Of a DNA stretch of 20,959 bases, positions 7,681 to 17,822 are shown one piece after another. Made by a program: the position numbers and the translations under genes. Position 1 is the first letter of the stretch; each line of letters opens with the position of its first letter. Origin of the DNA: Chara braunii. Taxonomy: Eukaryota > Streptophyta > Charophyceae > Charales > Characeae. The DNA is taken from the NCBI GenBank assembly GCA_003427395.1, contig BFEA01000975.1:262876-283834 (forward strand). Direction: 5' to 3'. The notes beneath the pieces are model-generated. The model ran no database searches. It was not told the DNA's origin and worked only from the letters and a program-made list of their open reading frames with translations.

Positions 7681-10600
7681 TTCGCCATCCATGGTTGGGG
7701 GCAGCATCGATCTCCGAGAGGGAAACTGGTCTGTGGCAGAAAAAGGTGCCAGCTTGGAGGCATGGAAAACAGGATAGGTCCGTAAGTGTGCAGGGATGCG
7801 AATCACGTAGGAAGGCCATCCGGTTGATCCCTTACAATATCTAAAATCTCCCAGGGCCCGAAGTACTGAGGCATCAGTTTCCTTGAGATCCCTATCTCTT
7901 GTCCCAGTTCAGATGATTTCAGCCAGACTCTCTCACCTACCTGAAAGTTAGAAGGCCGTCTATGTTTGTTCTCAGATGCAATCATAGCATCTTGAGACTT
8001 CTGAATATGTTCAACAGCCTGCTTGAGCAACTGTTCATACTTGACAGCAAACTCTATGCTGCCAGGTGCTGTAGTAGGTTGTCTTTCTGGTAACAGAAAG
8101 TCAAGCGCAGATGTGGGCTTCCAACCAAGATGTAGCTGGTTGGGAGTCATACCGGTGGTGCTGTGCACAGCATTGTTGTACAGGCTGGCGACGAGAGGTA
8201 ACTTTTCGTCCCAGTCATCCGGGCTTGGCTTAATATAATGCCTAAGCAGGTGCTGAACTACCCGGTTCATCTGTTCTGCTTGGCCATTTGACTCAGGGTG
8301 ATTCCCTGACGTCATCTGGAGCTTTGTGCCCATTTGCTCAGCAGTTGACTGCCACAGCTCACTTGTGAACCTGACATCCCTATCACTAACGATCGACGTA
8401 GGCAAACCGAAGTCACGAACCCAATTGTCCATAAACAGTTTGATAACGTGGTCAGTTTTAGCTGTTTCTGGCATAGCGATTAGTCTTGCATACTTGGTGA
8501 AACGGTCCACTATTACGAAGATGTGTCTCTTTCCAGACTTACTGGTCACAAGAGTATCCATGAAGTCCATGGACACACTTTGACCAGGACCTCCAGGAAT
8601 CGGCAAGGGCTTGATGAGCCCAAGCGGAGCCTGAGTCCTCGGTTTGTCCCTTTGGCAAACCTGGCAGGTTTCAACATATCGTTTTGCATCTTCCATCATA
8701 GAGGGCCACCAGAATCTCTTAACTAAGTTTGTTGCTGTCTTCTTATAGCCAAAATGACCAGTTGCATCATGACACTCTCCTAAAAATAAACTACGCAAAG
8801 ACTCGGTATTAGCAACACATAGTCTTTTATTCCCTGCCTTATCAAGGAACAACAAGTCGTCTATCATTGTAAATTCGTCCAAAGTCTTTTTATCCTTTGC
8901 CTTGAATCTACGAATGATCTCTGACATGACTGGGTCTCCCTGATAGGCTTCCACCAGCGATCGAGTAAGTTCCTCAGATATGCCAAACTCAGAAACTAGC
9001 GCGCCCAGATAATCTGCCCTTCTCGATAGCGCATCAGCCACTTTGTTGTACGTACCCTTGATAGGATCAAGTTGATAGTCATACATGTCTATCACTTGAA
9101 TCCATCTCTTGAGTGCGTCCGACAAGACTGGCTGTGTCTTGATCCAGCGCAAAGTCTCATAGTCCGACCTCACATAAAAGAATCTTCCTAGGAGGTAGTG
9201 CCTCCAATGAACTAGCGCTCTATACATGGCGTAGAGCTCTCTCTCATAAGTGGACTTGGCCAACTTTTGAGATGGTATCTTCTTGCTCATGTACTCGATC
9301 GGTCTCAACTTGGGCCCTTCTTGTTGCGCAAGGACCGCGCCTATGCCATATTGGCTAGCGTCTGTGGTCACAACAAATGGCTTGTCAGGATCAGGAAGTT
9401 TGAGAACTTCATAGTGCGTCAGATCATACTTCAATTTCTTGAAGCTTGCTTCACACTCTTCAGTCCACTCCCAAGGGGTGTCAAGTCGAGTTAGATCCGT
9501 TAATGGGGAGGCTATAGTACTATAGTTCTTCACAAACGGACGATAATAGCCCGTCATCCCCAAAAACGATCCGACCTCAGTAACAGTCTGAGGTCTGGGC
9601 CAGTCACGTATGCTGGCCACCTTCGCAACTTCCGACCTCAATCCATCTGCTGAAATTTCATGACCTAGGTACAGGATCTTGGTGCGACCAAACTCGCATT
9701 TATCCAAGTTCACTTTGTATTGGTGTTGTCTAAGGAGACCTAGCACTGTTTTCAAGTGCTCAGCGTGCTCCTCTACAGTCCTACTAAAGATGAGAATATC
9801 GTCGAGGTACACGACGATAAACTTGTCCAAGTAGTCATGAAAGATCCGGTTCATTGCGTGCTGGAACGTCCCAGGTGCATTGCATAGGCCAAAGGGCATC
9901 ACCACAAACTCGTACAGACCGTACCTGGTTTGAAATGCGGTTTTGTGCTGGTCCTCAGGTCTAACGGCAATTTGATGGTATCCGGACTTCAAATCTATCT
10001 TTGTGAAGTACAGACATCCCTGCACTCTATCCAAGAGGTCGTCAATGCGAGGTAGGGGCTCCGCGTTTTTAACGGTGATGGCATTGAGGCCCCTATAATC
10101 AATGCATATCCTTAATGGTCCTCCCTTCTTAGGAACAAATAATACCGGCGCACCATAAGGGGAGGTACTAGGCCGTATCCATCCCTTCTCTGTGAGCTCC
10201 TTGAGTTGGCGACGAAGCTCATCTAACTCCGCAGGAGACATCCTATAGATTCGTCCTCTGGGCAACTTACTACCTAGGACAACTTCTATTGCATGGACAA
10301 CCTCCCTTCCCACCAGACCTGTGGGCTCCTCAAAAAGGTTTGAATATTCTGCGCCGACTCTTTCTATCTCTCGGGGTGATTTAACGTCCTCCCCTTTCTC
10401 AGAGACAAAGACTACATACATGCCCTCCTCTTGATTTTGCTTATAGTAGTTATAGAAGGATGAGGCACACATACACCCGTAGTTTTCTATTAAACTGCTA
10501 GCTTTATACTTTTGCAGTCTAACAGTTCTACCATTGGGCAATTTGTGGATCAACACCTTTCTATCCCTGTCAAACTGAGGTTGTGAGACTTCGAGGTAGT

Positions 10601-10838
10601 ACATGCCTAGTAGTATATCGAATGGCAGTTCGTCGCTAACCTGAAAGGAGGATTTGTGGATCACTTCCCCTCCTCCATAGGAGAATGAACAGGCTACGTC
10701 CTTGACATATTCTTTCACTACCATTTGGTGCTTGTTGGCTAGCGTAGAAGCTACAGTTCTGCTAAGCCGCTGCACTTGGTCCCCTAAGCACAGTCTATCC
10801 ACACAAGCACGACTGATGAAATTTCGTGTAGAGCCTAT

Positions 10839-10841
10839 GTC
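10839..10841 (-). other. Protease catalytic Asp codon within an altered DIG motif
   Basis: Retroviral-type aspartic proteases use D(S/T)G at the dimer active site. Here the codons read GAC ATA GGC (Asp-Ile-Gly), followed by ST and NFIS as in related elements. A single C-to-T change from ACA would explain the Ile. Loss of the hydroxyl residue would be expected to impair the enzyme, but a lineage-specific variant is possible. Confidence 0.6.
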
Positions 10842-11060
10842 TGCGAAGGCGCCAACCTTGCGGCCACCTACATCTACTTCTACCACGAAATGCTCACCCT
10901 TTGGACCTCTACTGATCATCGCCCAAGAGTCCCTGGGGTCCTTCCCTGACCACTCAGTTTCTAACTCTTCTAGGGCCTTAGACACATCTCTCGAACGGAG
11001 CGTCGGTGGGTCTGAATATGTCTGCGGGGCGATACGTGGGTCACTAGCCTTGGCCAATGC

Positions 11061-11138
11061 CTGAAGTGGGGAAGGAAACGTTACCACTTCAGCGCGAGTA
11101 AGAGCGGCTAACACTCCTACTGGCCCGAGATGTTTCCC
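11061..11138 (-). promoter_or_regulatory. Candidate -1 ribosomal frameshift signal at gag/pol
   Basis: On the minus strand the heptamer G GGA AAC (11138-11132) is in the phase X XXY YYZ relative to the frame carrying the zinc knuckle. That frame hits TAG at 11119-11117, twelve bases after the heptamer. A -1 slip enters exactly the long pol frame. Downstream are two stems: AGTAGGAG with CTCTTACT (11121-11114 and 11104-11097, one G-U pair, 9-base loop), starting 10 bases after the heptamer, and a perfect 9-bp CTGAAGTGG/CCACTTCAG hairpin (11092-11084 and 11069-11061). GGGAAAC is a known retroviral slippery site. The spacer is slightly longer than typical. Function is inferred. Confidence 0.6.
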
Positions 11139-13037
11139 TGTGAGCTGCTCGCAGAAGCACTCCCAGGGTTTGAAGATAGACCCACCACCATTGGTGAGGC
11201 TACCTTCGTGGTGACCTTCTTGCTGCGGCAAGTCCTGGACGTGTGACCATAATGGCCACAGTTCATGCATGTACCCCTAGCAACGCGGTCACGCCACACC
11301 TNATACTCTAAACCAATCTTCACCCATGCGGGTGTTCCTTGGTCGCCCTGACCCGTGGACCGTCCTACCTTCTTCTTCCCGGTCCCCCTAGCCTTTTTTC
11401 TTGATGGGTGCTACGACTCCACCATTTGAAGTCTCACTACCCCCATCGTGCTCTGTGAACTCCCCAAGATCTCAGTAGTCGTCAATCTCCGTCGTTTGAC
11501 CATCGTGGTCAACGAACATTAACTGACCCTTTTTCTTCCAATCTTGGGGCAGTCTCTTCCTACCATCGTTGGGGGCCTGATGCGCAGATCCTAGCTTTGC
11601 CTCGATGTCCAGAGCTTTCTTACTAAAAGAAGCGAAGGTGTGCTGTTCAACATAGGCTTTGTCAACCAGCTTGGTCCTTACCTCTGACGGTAGGCACCTT
11701 AGGTAATCCGTTAGGAGAACCTGCTGGTCAAAACGCACACCAGGTACCACGGTTAATCATTCTACGGCGTTCGTCAGCTCTCTAACATTCTTGAACCTTC
11801 GGGAACAAAGACTGTTGATAGCGTCAGTGGCCTTCTGAGCCCCTTGTGGGTCATGCCACCTGTTGTATACGGACCGTATGAACTCTTCCAATGTCTGAGA
11901 TTGTGCCCAGGCATCGAAGTTTTGACCGTAGCCCTGTTGCTGCGCTAAGCCATTTAACCAGCGGGCTGCTGACCCTTCTAAAAAGGAGGCTTCCTCTGGC
12001 CTTGTGAGCTTATGCCTCACATAAGTAGGCACAATTCTCACCCAAGTGTCCAAGTCTTCCTCCTTCTTCTTATCGCCAGAGAAGGGTTTGGGACTCGTCA
12101 AAGTTATCTTGGGCATCCACTGCATAGGCTGCATGGGCCCAGGTGCTTGCTGCAGCGGCTGCATAGCCACTGAAACAGGCTGTTGCATACTAACCTGAGC
12201 CTGGCTGGACAGTGGGACTGTAGTGACCACTGTTGTAGATGGTACGACTGAGACTGAATGAACCGGACCACTAGTTGCTACTAAACCACCCGGGGAGGGT
12301 ATGCCAAACATGGGAGAGAAAGTTTGCCCTGTGCGTTGCGGCATCGATGATGGACCCGCAGCTGCAGGGGGAACTAGAGCAAACTGTGGCGGCCTCACTA
12401 TAGTGCGAGGGCCTCGAAGTTCAGCGATAATTTGTTTCTGGCCTGCTACCAAATCAGCCAACAATTCCTGCTGAACGCTTTGTGCTTCCGCCACTGAAAG
12501 TAAGGCGCCTCGCAGCACACGGACAACAGGGTCTAATGTTGACTCATCGAGTCTTTCGAGTCTGCCTAGCTCCTGCGCTCTACTCTCTAGTCTAGCCTTT
12601 CTTTGCATAACTTTCCTTCTCCTCTCTACTACATCGTCCATCTGCCGCTGTAACTCATCCTGAAGTTCTTCTGCCTGCCGAATTTCTAAGTCCTCCGGCG
12701 TGAGTGGAGACTGGCTGACTCGCACATGACCAATCTGACTAATGGGAACCTGAGAACCACTCTGACTGACTCCTGAAGAAGTGGGCTGTGTAGAGGGTTG
12801 CGTCATAGATGAGGTAGCCATGGCTGTACTGATACTAACTGAAACTCTAGCCCTAGCACTGTCCTCAGCTGCCCTCACTCTCCTTGCCGCTGCCCTCTCT
12901 CTAGCCTCTCTCCTCAATCTTCTCTCGTCTCCTGGACCTAACTCCAAGAATGTCAAGGGTCGACTGCGGGCAGTCCTGCGAGTAGTCCTCCGGTCGTCCA
13001 CTAGTAACTCCTCCTCACTTGTGTTTGCATCACTCAT
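11117..13037 (-). pseudogene. gag: Chromovirus gag with zinc knuckle, broken
   Basis: Gag forms the virus-like particle and binds element RNA. From the ATG at 13037 the first frame gives 426 residues: an acidic then Arg-rich N-terminus (about 1-60), a predicted coiled coil rich in E, R and Q (about 115-165), a Pro/Gln/Ser/Thr-rich linker (about 210-310), then the start of a Retrotrans_gag-type domain (PKPFSGD at 317; TLEEFIRSVYNRWHDP near 382-397). A TGA at 11759-11757 interrupts it. The same frame continues to a second TGA at 11474-11472. Both could be CGA-to-TGA changes. After an A6 run (11394-11399) the frame shifts by one base, and the CCHC knuckle CMNCGHYGHTSRTC lies at about 11269-11228, with stop at 11117. 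An N sits at 11302. Confidence 0.88.
11228..11269 (-). CDS. Gag CCHC zinc knuckle
   Basis: CMNCGHYGHTSRTC fits C-x2-C-x4-H-x4-C exactly, the nucleocapsid motif that binds genomic RNA. It lies near the Gag C-terminus, about 90 bases before the candidate frameshift site, and is in a frame shifted one base from the upstream gag segment. Confidence 0.9.
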
Positions 13038-14262
13038 GAGCTACAGTGTGTGTGATCTAAACTAGAATCCACACTGAATCCTACCTTAGCTTGACACACA
13101 TCCGCATATGATACACAACTACTTACGGTCGGCTGGAACAGAAATAGTTAGGTGATGTAGTTGCAACTCATGTCAGGTCCTATAGAATATATAAATTCTA
13201 TTTTTGAATCACCCTGGAACAGATTGCACTACAGCAAAGATCTAATCTATCTGTAGCCGTCTGTCAGTTGTTAGCGAAGTCTATCACAACTAGATAATCA
13301 AAATAAAAATAACATCTCCTGTTGTCTCCTGTTGGAGATGTACACTGGATGGTAGATAGTTTGTTGATTGCCACTGTGAACAGTTACCGGAATCCCCCCC
13401 TCCCCCTGTATCCTTCTTGAGTAATCACTTTGTGTCAACGTCCCTGAGCATCTGGTTTAAGCAGCGTGTCTGAAGGTGTGCAATCCGGCCCACCCCTGTG
13501 CCCCAAGTCTTTGCCGAACATGCCAGCCAGTCCACTCTTATTTACCCTCGTACGGAAACGAGCCTTACACCCGGTTGATCTGGCTGATCAGGAGGAATAT
13601 TGAGAGCACCCCCATCTCTTCAGGAATTATTTAACGTCGCAGTCAGGACGACGATCACAGCCAGATTCAGATCCGAGTCCCCATCCAGAATTGTTTGTAG
13701 ACGGTCTGGTAAGTGTCTCGTAAAAGGCTGGCATGCCCGGGTAAACCTCTACTGCGCAAGCAGCAGTACCAAGGACTTGCGCCCAAGCATGCGTGTACTA
13801 GTCCCAGCGGGTTGGCATGGTGACCGTGACCCGAGTGCTTCGTCCAGGGCCCTTCAGAGGCTTCGCCCGTCTCCCACCAGCTTGCTGCCCAGGAAGAATG
13901 TCGACTCTCAAGGTTGAGCGCTCGCGACACCTCACATTGAGAGGACTCTCAAGACAGAACTCACTTCGTCACGGTAAGAAGAGATGAAGAGGGTAGATAA
14001 GGAAGAGAGCAACGTACCTCATAAATGCTGCCCCCAACCACAGAATTCTCACCGGTAACCTGATGTGCAATTATGATGACCGGTCTTTGCTTCGGCACAA
14101 CCAACAGCAGAATGCGGTTCCACCTCAGCTTAATATGTCACATCAGCGAGTTCTCATCATCCAACATACATCCCGTATGTCACCACATAGCTCCCCGGCG
14201 TGTCCACACAACCCTGGGCCGCCTAATGCTCAACGCCAATGCCGTTGTCGGGGGACTGAAGG
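13038..14262. other. Upstream flank of gag, no LTR or primer site recognised
   Basis: In a complete element this side would hold the leader, primer binding site and 5' LTR. I searched by eye for the 3' LTR landmarks (tgcaaggaaaataag, the CAT tract, the paired cccgcc...ggcggg block) and found none. I also found no sequence convincingly complementary to initiator tRNA-Met. Two small hairpins occur: acatctcc/ggagatgt (13312-13341) and tagaat/attcta around a TATA-like core (13183-13200). Short open frames here are unrecognised. Confidence 0.5.
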
Positions 14263-14450
14263 CTAGTCGGTCGCCCTAATACCGGGAAATTTACCCGCAA
14301 GAAAGTTGTCTAAGAAGGAATCGGCCGGCAGTTTCATCCGGCCGGCTGGGAGAAATTAGGGGTAGTCAGGTCACCCCTAATTTCGGATGTATCAATCGTC
14401 AGGACTAGCCCTAGAAATTGGCGAGAGGGACTACCGTTTCGCCACCCTCA
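14263..14450. repeat. Cluster of hairpins and related direct repeats
   Basis: Four inverted repeats lie close together: cggg...cccg around aaattta (14283-14297), cggccgg...ccggccg (14322-14344), a perfect 11-bp aaattaggggt...acccctaattt (14353-14383), and ggcga...tcgcc (about 14419-14443). The bases tagtcggtcgccctaat (14264-14280) resemble tagtcaggtcacccctaat (14363-14381). The origin is unknown; a transposon end, an LTR fragment or a structured RNA are all possible. Confidence 0.55.
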
Positions 14451-14581
14451 CGGCTACCTTAGTGTCTACCTCATTTTCGTCCGCTCTAGGCCTGTTTCAG
14501 AGACGACTGGCTGTGGGGCGGATAATTGAGGATAAGCCTTGACGAGGCTCTTTTACGGTGTCCCGGACGCGAGGAAGGGGC

Positions 14582-15010
14582 CCCACATTTAATTAAATTT
14601 AATATTAAAATTAAAAATGGGAAAAAGAATTAAAAGCAAAAGAAAAGAGGAGAAAGGCGTAATATTTATTAATTCTTTTAAAATCTTCGGTATTTAGTTT
14701 TAATGGGACCACCCTCAGTTACTGATTTTTCCGATAATTTAATTAAAAACATGAAAAGGGGATAAAAGCGATAAAAGAAAAAGAAAACAAAGAATTTTCG
14801 TTATTCGATTGGATTCCATCGGGATTTAATTTTGACAAGATTGTTTTTATTTTCGTTATTCTCGATGACAGAATTAAGAAATAAGAGAAATAAATGAAAT
14901 GATAAGAAGGAAGAAAGAAACCATGATTATTAAATGGTCGGCGGAATCTTGCTCGATTTATTCGCTGTCGGAATAAACCCCTGGATTATTTATTTATTCT
15001 ATTTCTGATG
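14582..15010. other. AT-rich, A/G-tract block
   Basis: Dominated by ttaatt/aattaaa motifs and repeated purine tracts such as aaaagaaaagaggagaaagg. No gene is seen. The composition contrasts sharply with the GC-richer flanks and could fit a matrix-attachment-like or simply low-complexity segment. Confidence 0.5.
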
Positions 15011-15941
15011 ATCTTCACTACTTCGCGGTGAGTGAGATCTGTTTGCGTGACTTACCTCTTAGCCTGGCGACGAACTGTGTGTTGTGAGTGCGGGCTGGAT
15101 GGACTGCAAGGGGTTACTCCCATGTTACTTGACTGTGTCGTACAGCTCCATTGCTTCGGTGTGGGTGCCACTTCGGTTCGGGAGAGTCGGCACTATTACG
15201 GGATTGCTTGCATCGGGATCGGTATTATCCCGACGTCGACGTACTTCAGGTTTGGTATTACTACGGGATTGCGGCATTCTATGGTATTCAATATGTTTCA
15301 GTCCCGACATTCAGGTTCGGGACCAGTGCTGAACTATCACAGCATGACTCCCAGGGTCCTGCATTGGCACGGTATAACAGCCTGAGATTGGTTTTCATGC
15401 ACGGGATGGGTTCGACACCCGGGCAGTATGCTCCTCTATACTGTTTACAGGTTCAGAATTGTCACGACATGGCTGCACGGTTCGGCCCCGACATGATACA
15501 GCAGCCTGACCCTAGCCTTCAGGGTTGGGACAGGTACGGGACTAACGTGGTATGTGCGGCAGCACACGGTGTTTGGGATTGGTCTGATACAGGCTGCTGC
15601 TATTGGAGCAATCACCTCAGGCTTGGTGACTGGCTGGATTCAGCGTGATGACAGGCTCGGTTACAGGATCAGCTACTGGTAACATACTGTTCCTGGGACA
15701 GATGCTGTTTCGGGAACAAAAAACTGGCTCGGTGTCTGTCGCATGTGTGATCTGTACTGAACTGGCACGGATTACGACTATTGGGGACTACTAATTGGTA
15801 CGTGGCACGGCAATTGTCCACGAGGGACTGCTGCATTTCGCTCTGGTCCTTCATCCATCGCGGTGAGGACGAATCGTCAAACCAGTGGTTCTCGGTTTTA
15901 TGGCTTTGCAGCCTGAAGACGCGGGGGACTGAATTTGCTGT
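15011..15941. other. Unassigned GC-balanced DNA with degenerate motifs
   Basis: A plus-strand frame is open for 165 codons (15151-15648) with no recognised domain. The region repeats loose motifs such as tattactacgggattgc and cggttcggg. An exact B-box-type gggttcgaccc-like sequence (gggttcgacaccc, 15408-15420) is present without an A box at the right distance. I do not call a gene. Confidence 0.4.
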
Positions 15942-16057
15942 ATACAGATGGACTCCGCCTATGGCCTGACCTGGGACAGCCTGGGTGTACTGGGCCGCTG
16001 GCCTGAGACGGTAATTGCGGACTTCTATGCCACGGGGGATTGAATTTGCTGTATACA
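15922..16057. repeat. 25-bp direct repeats bracketing a 93-bp repeat copy
   Basis: cgggggactgaatttgctgt and the following ataca (15922-15946) recur at 16033-16057 with one mismatch, period 111 bases. They bracket copy A of the 93-bp repeat (15942-16034), overlapping its ends. This is either a tandem duplication or an insertion with a long target duplication. Confidence 0.75.
15942..16034 (+). repeat. 93-bp direct repeat, copy A
   Basis: From atacagatggactccgcc to tctatgccacg this matches 17159-17251 at 90 of 93 positions with no gap. All three differences are transitions. The sequence is not recognised. Confidence 0.9.
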
Positions 16058-17158
16058 TGCAATGAATTGCAGTGGCATGCGAGCTGTACACTAACCTTGT
16101 TTGATGTTGCCTGGTTTTGAGTCCTTCGGGATTTGATCCCGCAACCTGTTTTGTCTGCTTGTTTGCTCGTTGGCTGTGTTTGCCTGTTTATTTTGAGCCT
16201 TGTTGGACTCGATCCCTAGACCTGTCAGCAGCAGTCTCTTTTGGCTGGTCATAGACCCTTCGGGCTGTTTTGGGTTGTTTCAGTAGGAGGAACGTAGGCC
16301 TCTCCCCTCTGGTGCTGTTTTCTGTCTAGATACAGTCCTAGGCTGTAGATGCAAAACTAAGCTGTAGGCTGTCGGGTCTGGGAGGCTGGAGATGAACAAA
16401 AGTACCGAGGGCAAAGTTTTAGGGGTTCTGTTCATCATTTTTTTTCACGAAGTGCTGCTGGAGGTCGCTGCTGAAGCTGCGTTAATTCCAAGTGCTGCTC
16501 CTCCTTCCTTGTGGAAGGGAAGCTGACAGCCATAGCTGGGTTTACCTGGCTTGTGTGGAATTGGCCCCGGGGCCTCAGGCCCTGCTTTGTGAGATGCTTC
16601 CTCCACCGCTGTTCTGTTGGGGTTTTGACAGCTGCCATCGAAGCAGCTTTTCCATGCCTGCTTCGAAGTGGCAGGTCACCATCTTCATCGAGCTGTTGTG
16701 CTTCTTCTTCGTCTAGGGAGCTTCCCTCCTTTGCTGATCGNACACGTCATCTGCAGTGGGCATCACGGTTGAACTGCTGAGTGACTGTTTGGGGATACAA
16801 GGGTTGGTGGNGATTANTGGGCTTGATAGGTTGGGCGCAGGCCTGCGCCATAGCTGTGAGCTCGAAGGTGTGGGAGGAAGAAGAAGTCTCCCTCGATGAA
16901 ACTCTGTAAATAATTTGTTCATAGATGTTGTTAACGTGGTTGGGATTCTTGGAGTTGTGCTGTTGATTGAACTGGGAGAGACGGTAAATTAGAATTGATT
17001 TCGTTTCAATTCTANTTTTGGTATTTGTGTGCTTCCGCTGTGCAATTTTATCATCCGGTTTGGTGTGGATTTTCTCTCTCCAAGTCTACTTGCAATTTCG
17101 CATGTGTATGGGAACATGTGTATGCTATGCTGGATTCGTTTTCAATCAGGCACATAAC
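16058..17158. other. Unassigned DNA between the 93-bp repeats
   Basis: No credible gene. Two related segments, ttttgagtccttcgggattt (about 16115) and ttttgagccttgttggactc (about 16191), are each followed by a gatccc...acctg ending. tcgatccctagacct (16209-16223) recurs as its exact reverse complement at 20363-20377. Four N bases occur between 16741 and 17015. Short open frames lack recognisable domains. Confidence 0.45.
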
Positions 17159-17251
17159 ATACAGATGGACTCCGCCTATGGCCTGACCTGAGACAGCCTG
17201 GGTGCACTGGGCCGCTGGCCTGAGACGGTAATTGCGGACCTCTATGCCACG
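17159..17251 (+). repeat. 93-bp direct repeat, copy B
   Basis: The partner of 15942-16034 in the same orientation, 1217 bases away. It lacks the 25-bp brackets seen at copy A. The flanks diverge at both boundaries, so the 93 bases are a discrete unit. Confidence 0.9.
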
Positions 17252-17822
17252 CGCCGAGAGGTGTGAAGCAGGCCTTGAGGCTGTGAGCTACTGGCCTGAG
17301 GGTGAGTCGAGGGCAAGGGCCTATTGTGCCTAAGGGATATAACCAAGACCAGCGGGGAGCGGGGATTCATGGAGACGGGGGCAGTTTCTCGCAGCATGCT
17401 AGGTGTACGCAGCCCACTTTGGAGCTCGTTTCAGACGCGCGTGAATGGGCGACGGTCAACGGTAAAAGGAGAATGGAAGGAGGCATTGGGGGAGAGAAGG
17501 GGGAAACGGATTGTGCGCCAGGTGTACACCGCCCACCTCTGGCGTATCGCGCTGAGTCAAAGGGCTTGACTGGAGAGCGGAACGGGGAGAAGTGCTTCAG
17601 ACAGTAAAGAGGGGAAGAAGAAAGAGTTCGGGATGTGCACGGGGAACTCAGCAAGTCCGCTCTCGGTTCGCAACAGGCGAACATGGCATGCGTAGCCCCC
17701 TACTGAACCAACTAGCTAACGGGCGTCACCTTGTTGCAGAACGGAGTAAGAGGGAAGATGCGCGGATCGCGCGCGAGAGGTAAGGGGGAACTTCGTCCGA
17801 GAGTGGATGAGTTACCGCTGTC
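17252..17822. other. Unassigned purine-rich DNA
   Basis: Open frames of 81 and 101 codons on the plus strand and 105 on the minus strand overlap here without recognisable domains, so none is called. Two related blocks, aggtgtacgcagcccacttt and aggtgtacaccgcccacctc, suggest an old internal duplication. Confidence 0.4.

Larger units (their letters stand above)
7459..11138 (-). pseudogene. pol: Chromovirus pol polyprotein (PR-RT-RH-INT-chromodomain), broken
   Basis: The enzymatic polyprotein makes and integrates the DNA copy. The main frame is open from upstream of 11138 to 7803. Numbering from the Met codon at 11270, landmarks are: protease-like region about 118-260 with DIG at 144-146 where D(S/T)G is expected; RT with D426 and YLDD 488-491 (9798-9809); RNase H with D637, E678, D703, D746; integrase zinc motif H834, H839, C869, C872; catalytic D902, D963, E999 with the classic 35-residue D-E spacing; and GPF-type RKLMPQYFGPW near 1130-1140. 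The frame ends at 7803. The last part resumes one base out of phase at about 7806 and runs to 7459, so a one-base deletion near 7815 separates the chromodomain. No Met start is expected, as pol would be entered by frameshift from gag. Confidence 0.92.
6387..13037 (-). mobile_element. Ty3/gypsy chromovirus, decayed, 5' LTR not found
   Basis: Read on the minus strand the order is gag, protease, reverse transcriptase, RNase H, integrase, chromodomain, polypurine tract, 3' LTR. Integrase after RNase H defines Ty3/gypsy rather than Copia order, and the C-terminal chromodomain marks a chromovirus. The right limit given here is the gag start. The true 5' end, with leader, primer binding site and 5' LTR, should lie beyond 13037, but no sequence there matches the 3' LTR. 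The element is therefore 5'-truncated, rearranged or split by later insertions. Stops and frameshifts in gag and pol show it is not autonomous now. No envelope gene is present. Confidence 0.93.

Noticed and set aside
8023-11064. Plus-strand open frames within 8023-11064
   Set aside because: They are antisense shadows of pol, whose minus-strand frame carries all the RT, RNase H and integrase motifs.
13060-13080. Primer binding site (tccacactg context)
   Set aside because: It lies only about 30 bases from the gag ATG, does not resemble a tRNA 3' end and has no LTR beside it.
15151-15648. 165-codon plus-strand frame
   Set aside because: No recognisable domain; overlapping open frames exist on both strands in the same stretch.
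15850-15880. Hammerhead-like stem II followed by gaa (gtcc...ggacgaa)
   Set aside because: The obligatory CUGANGA core is absent and the loop is long, so no ribozyme is supported.
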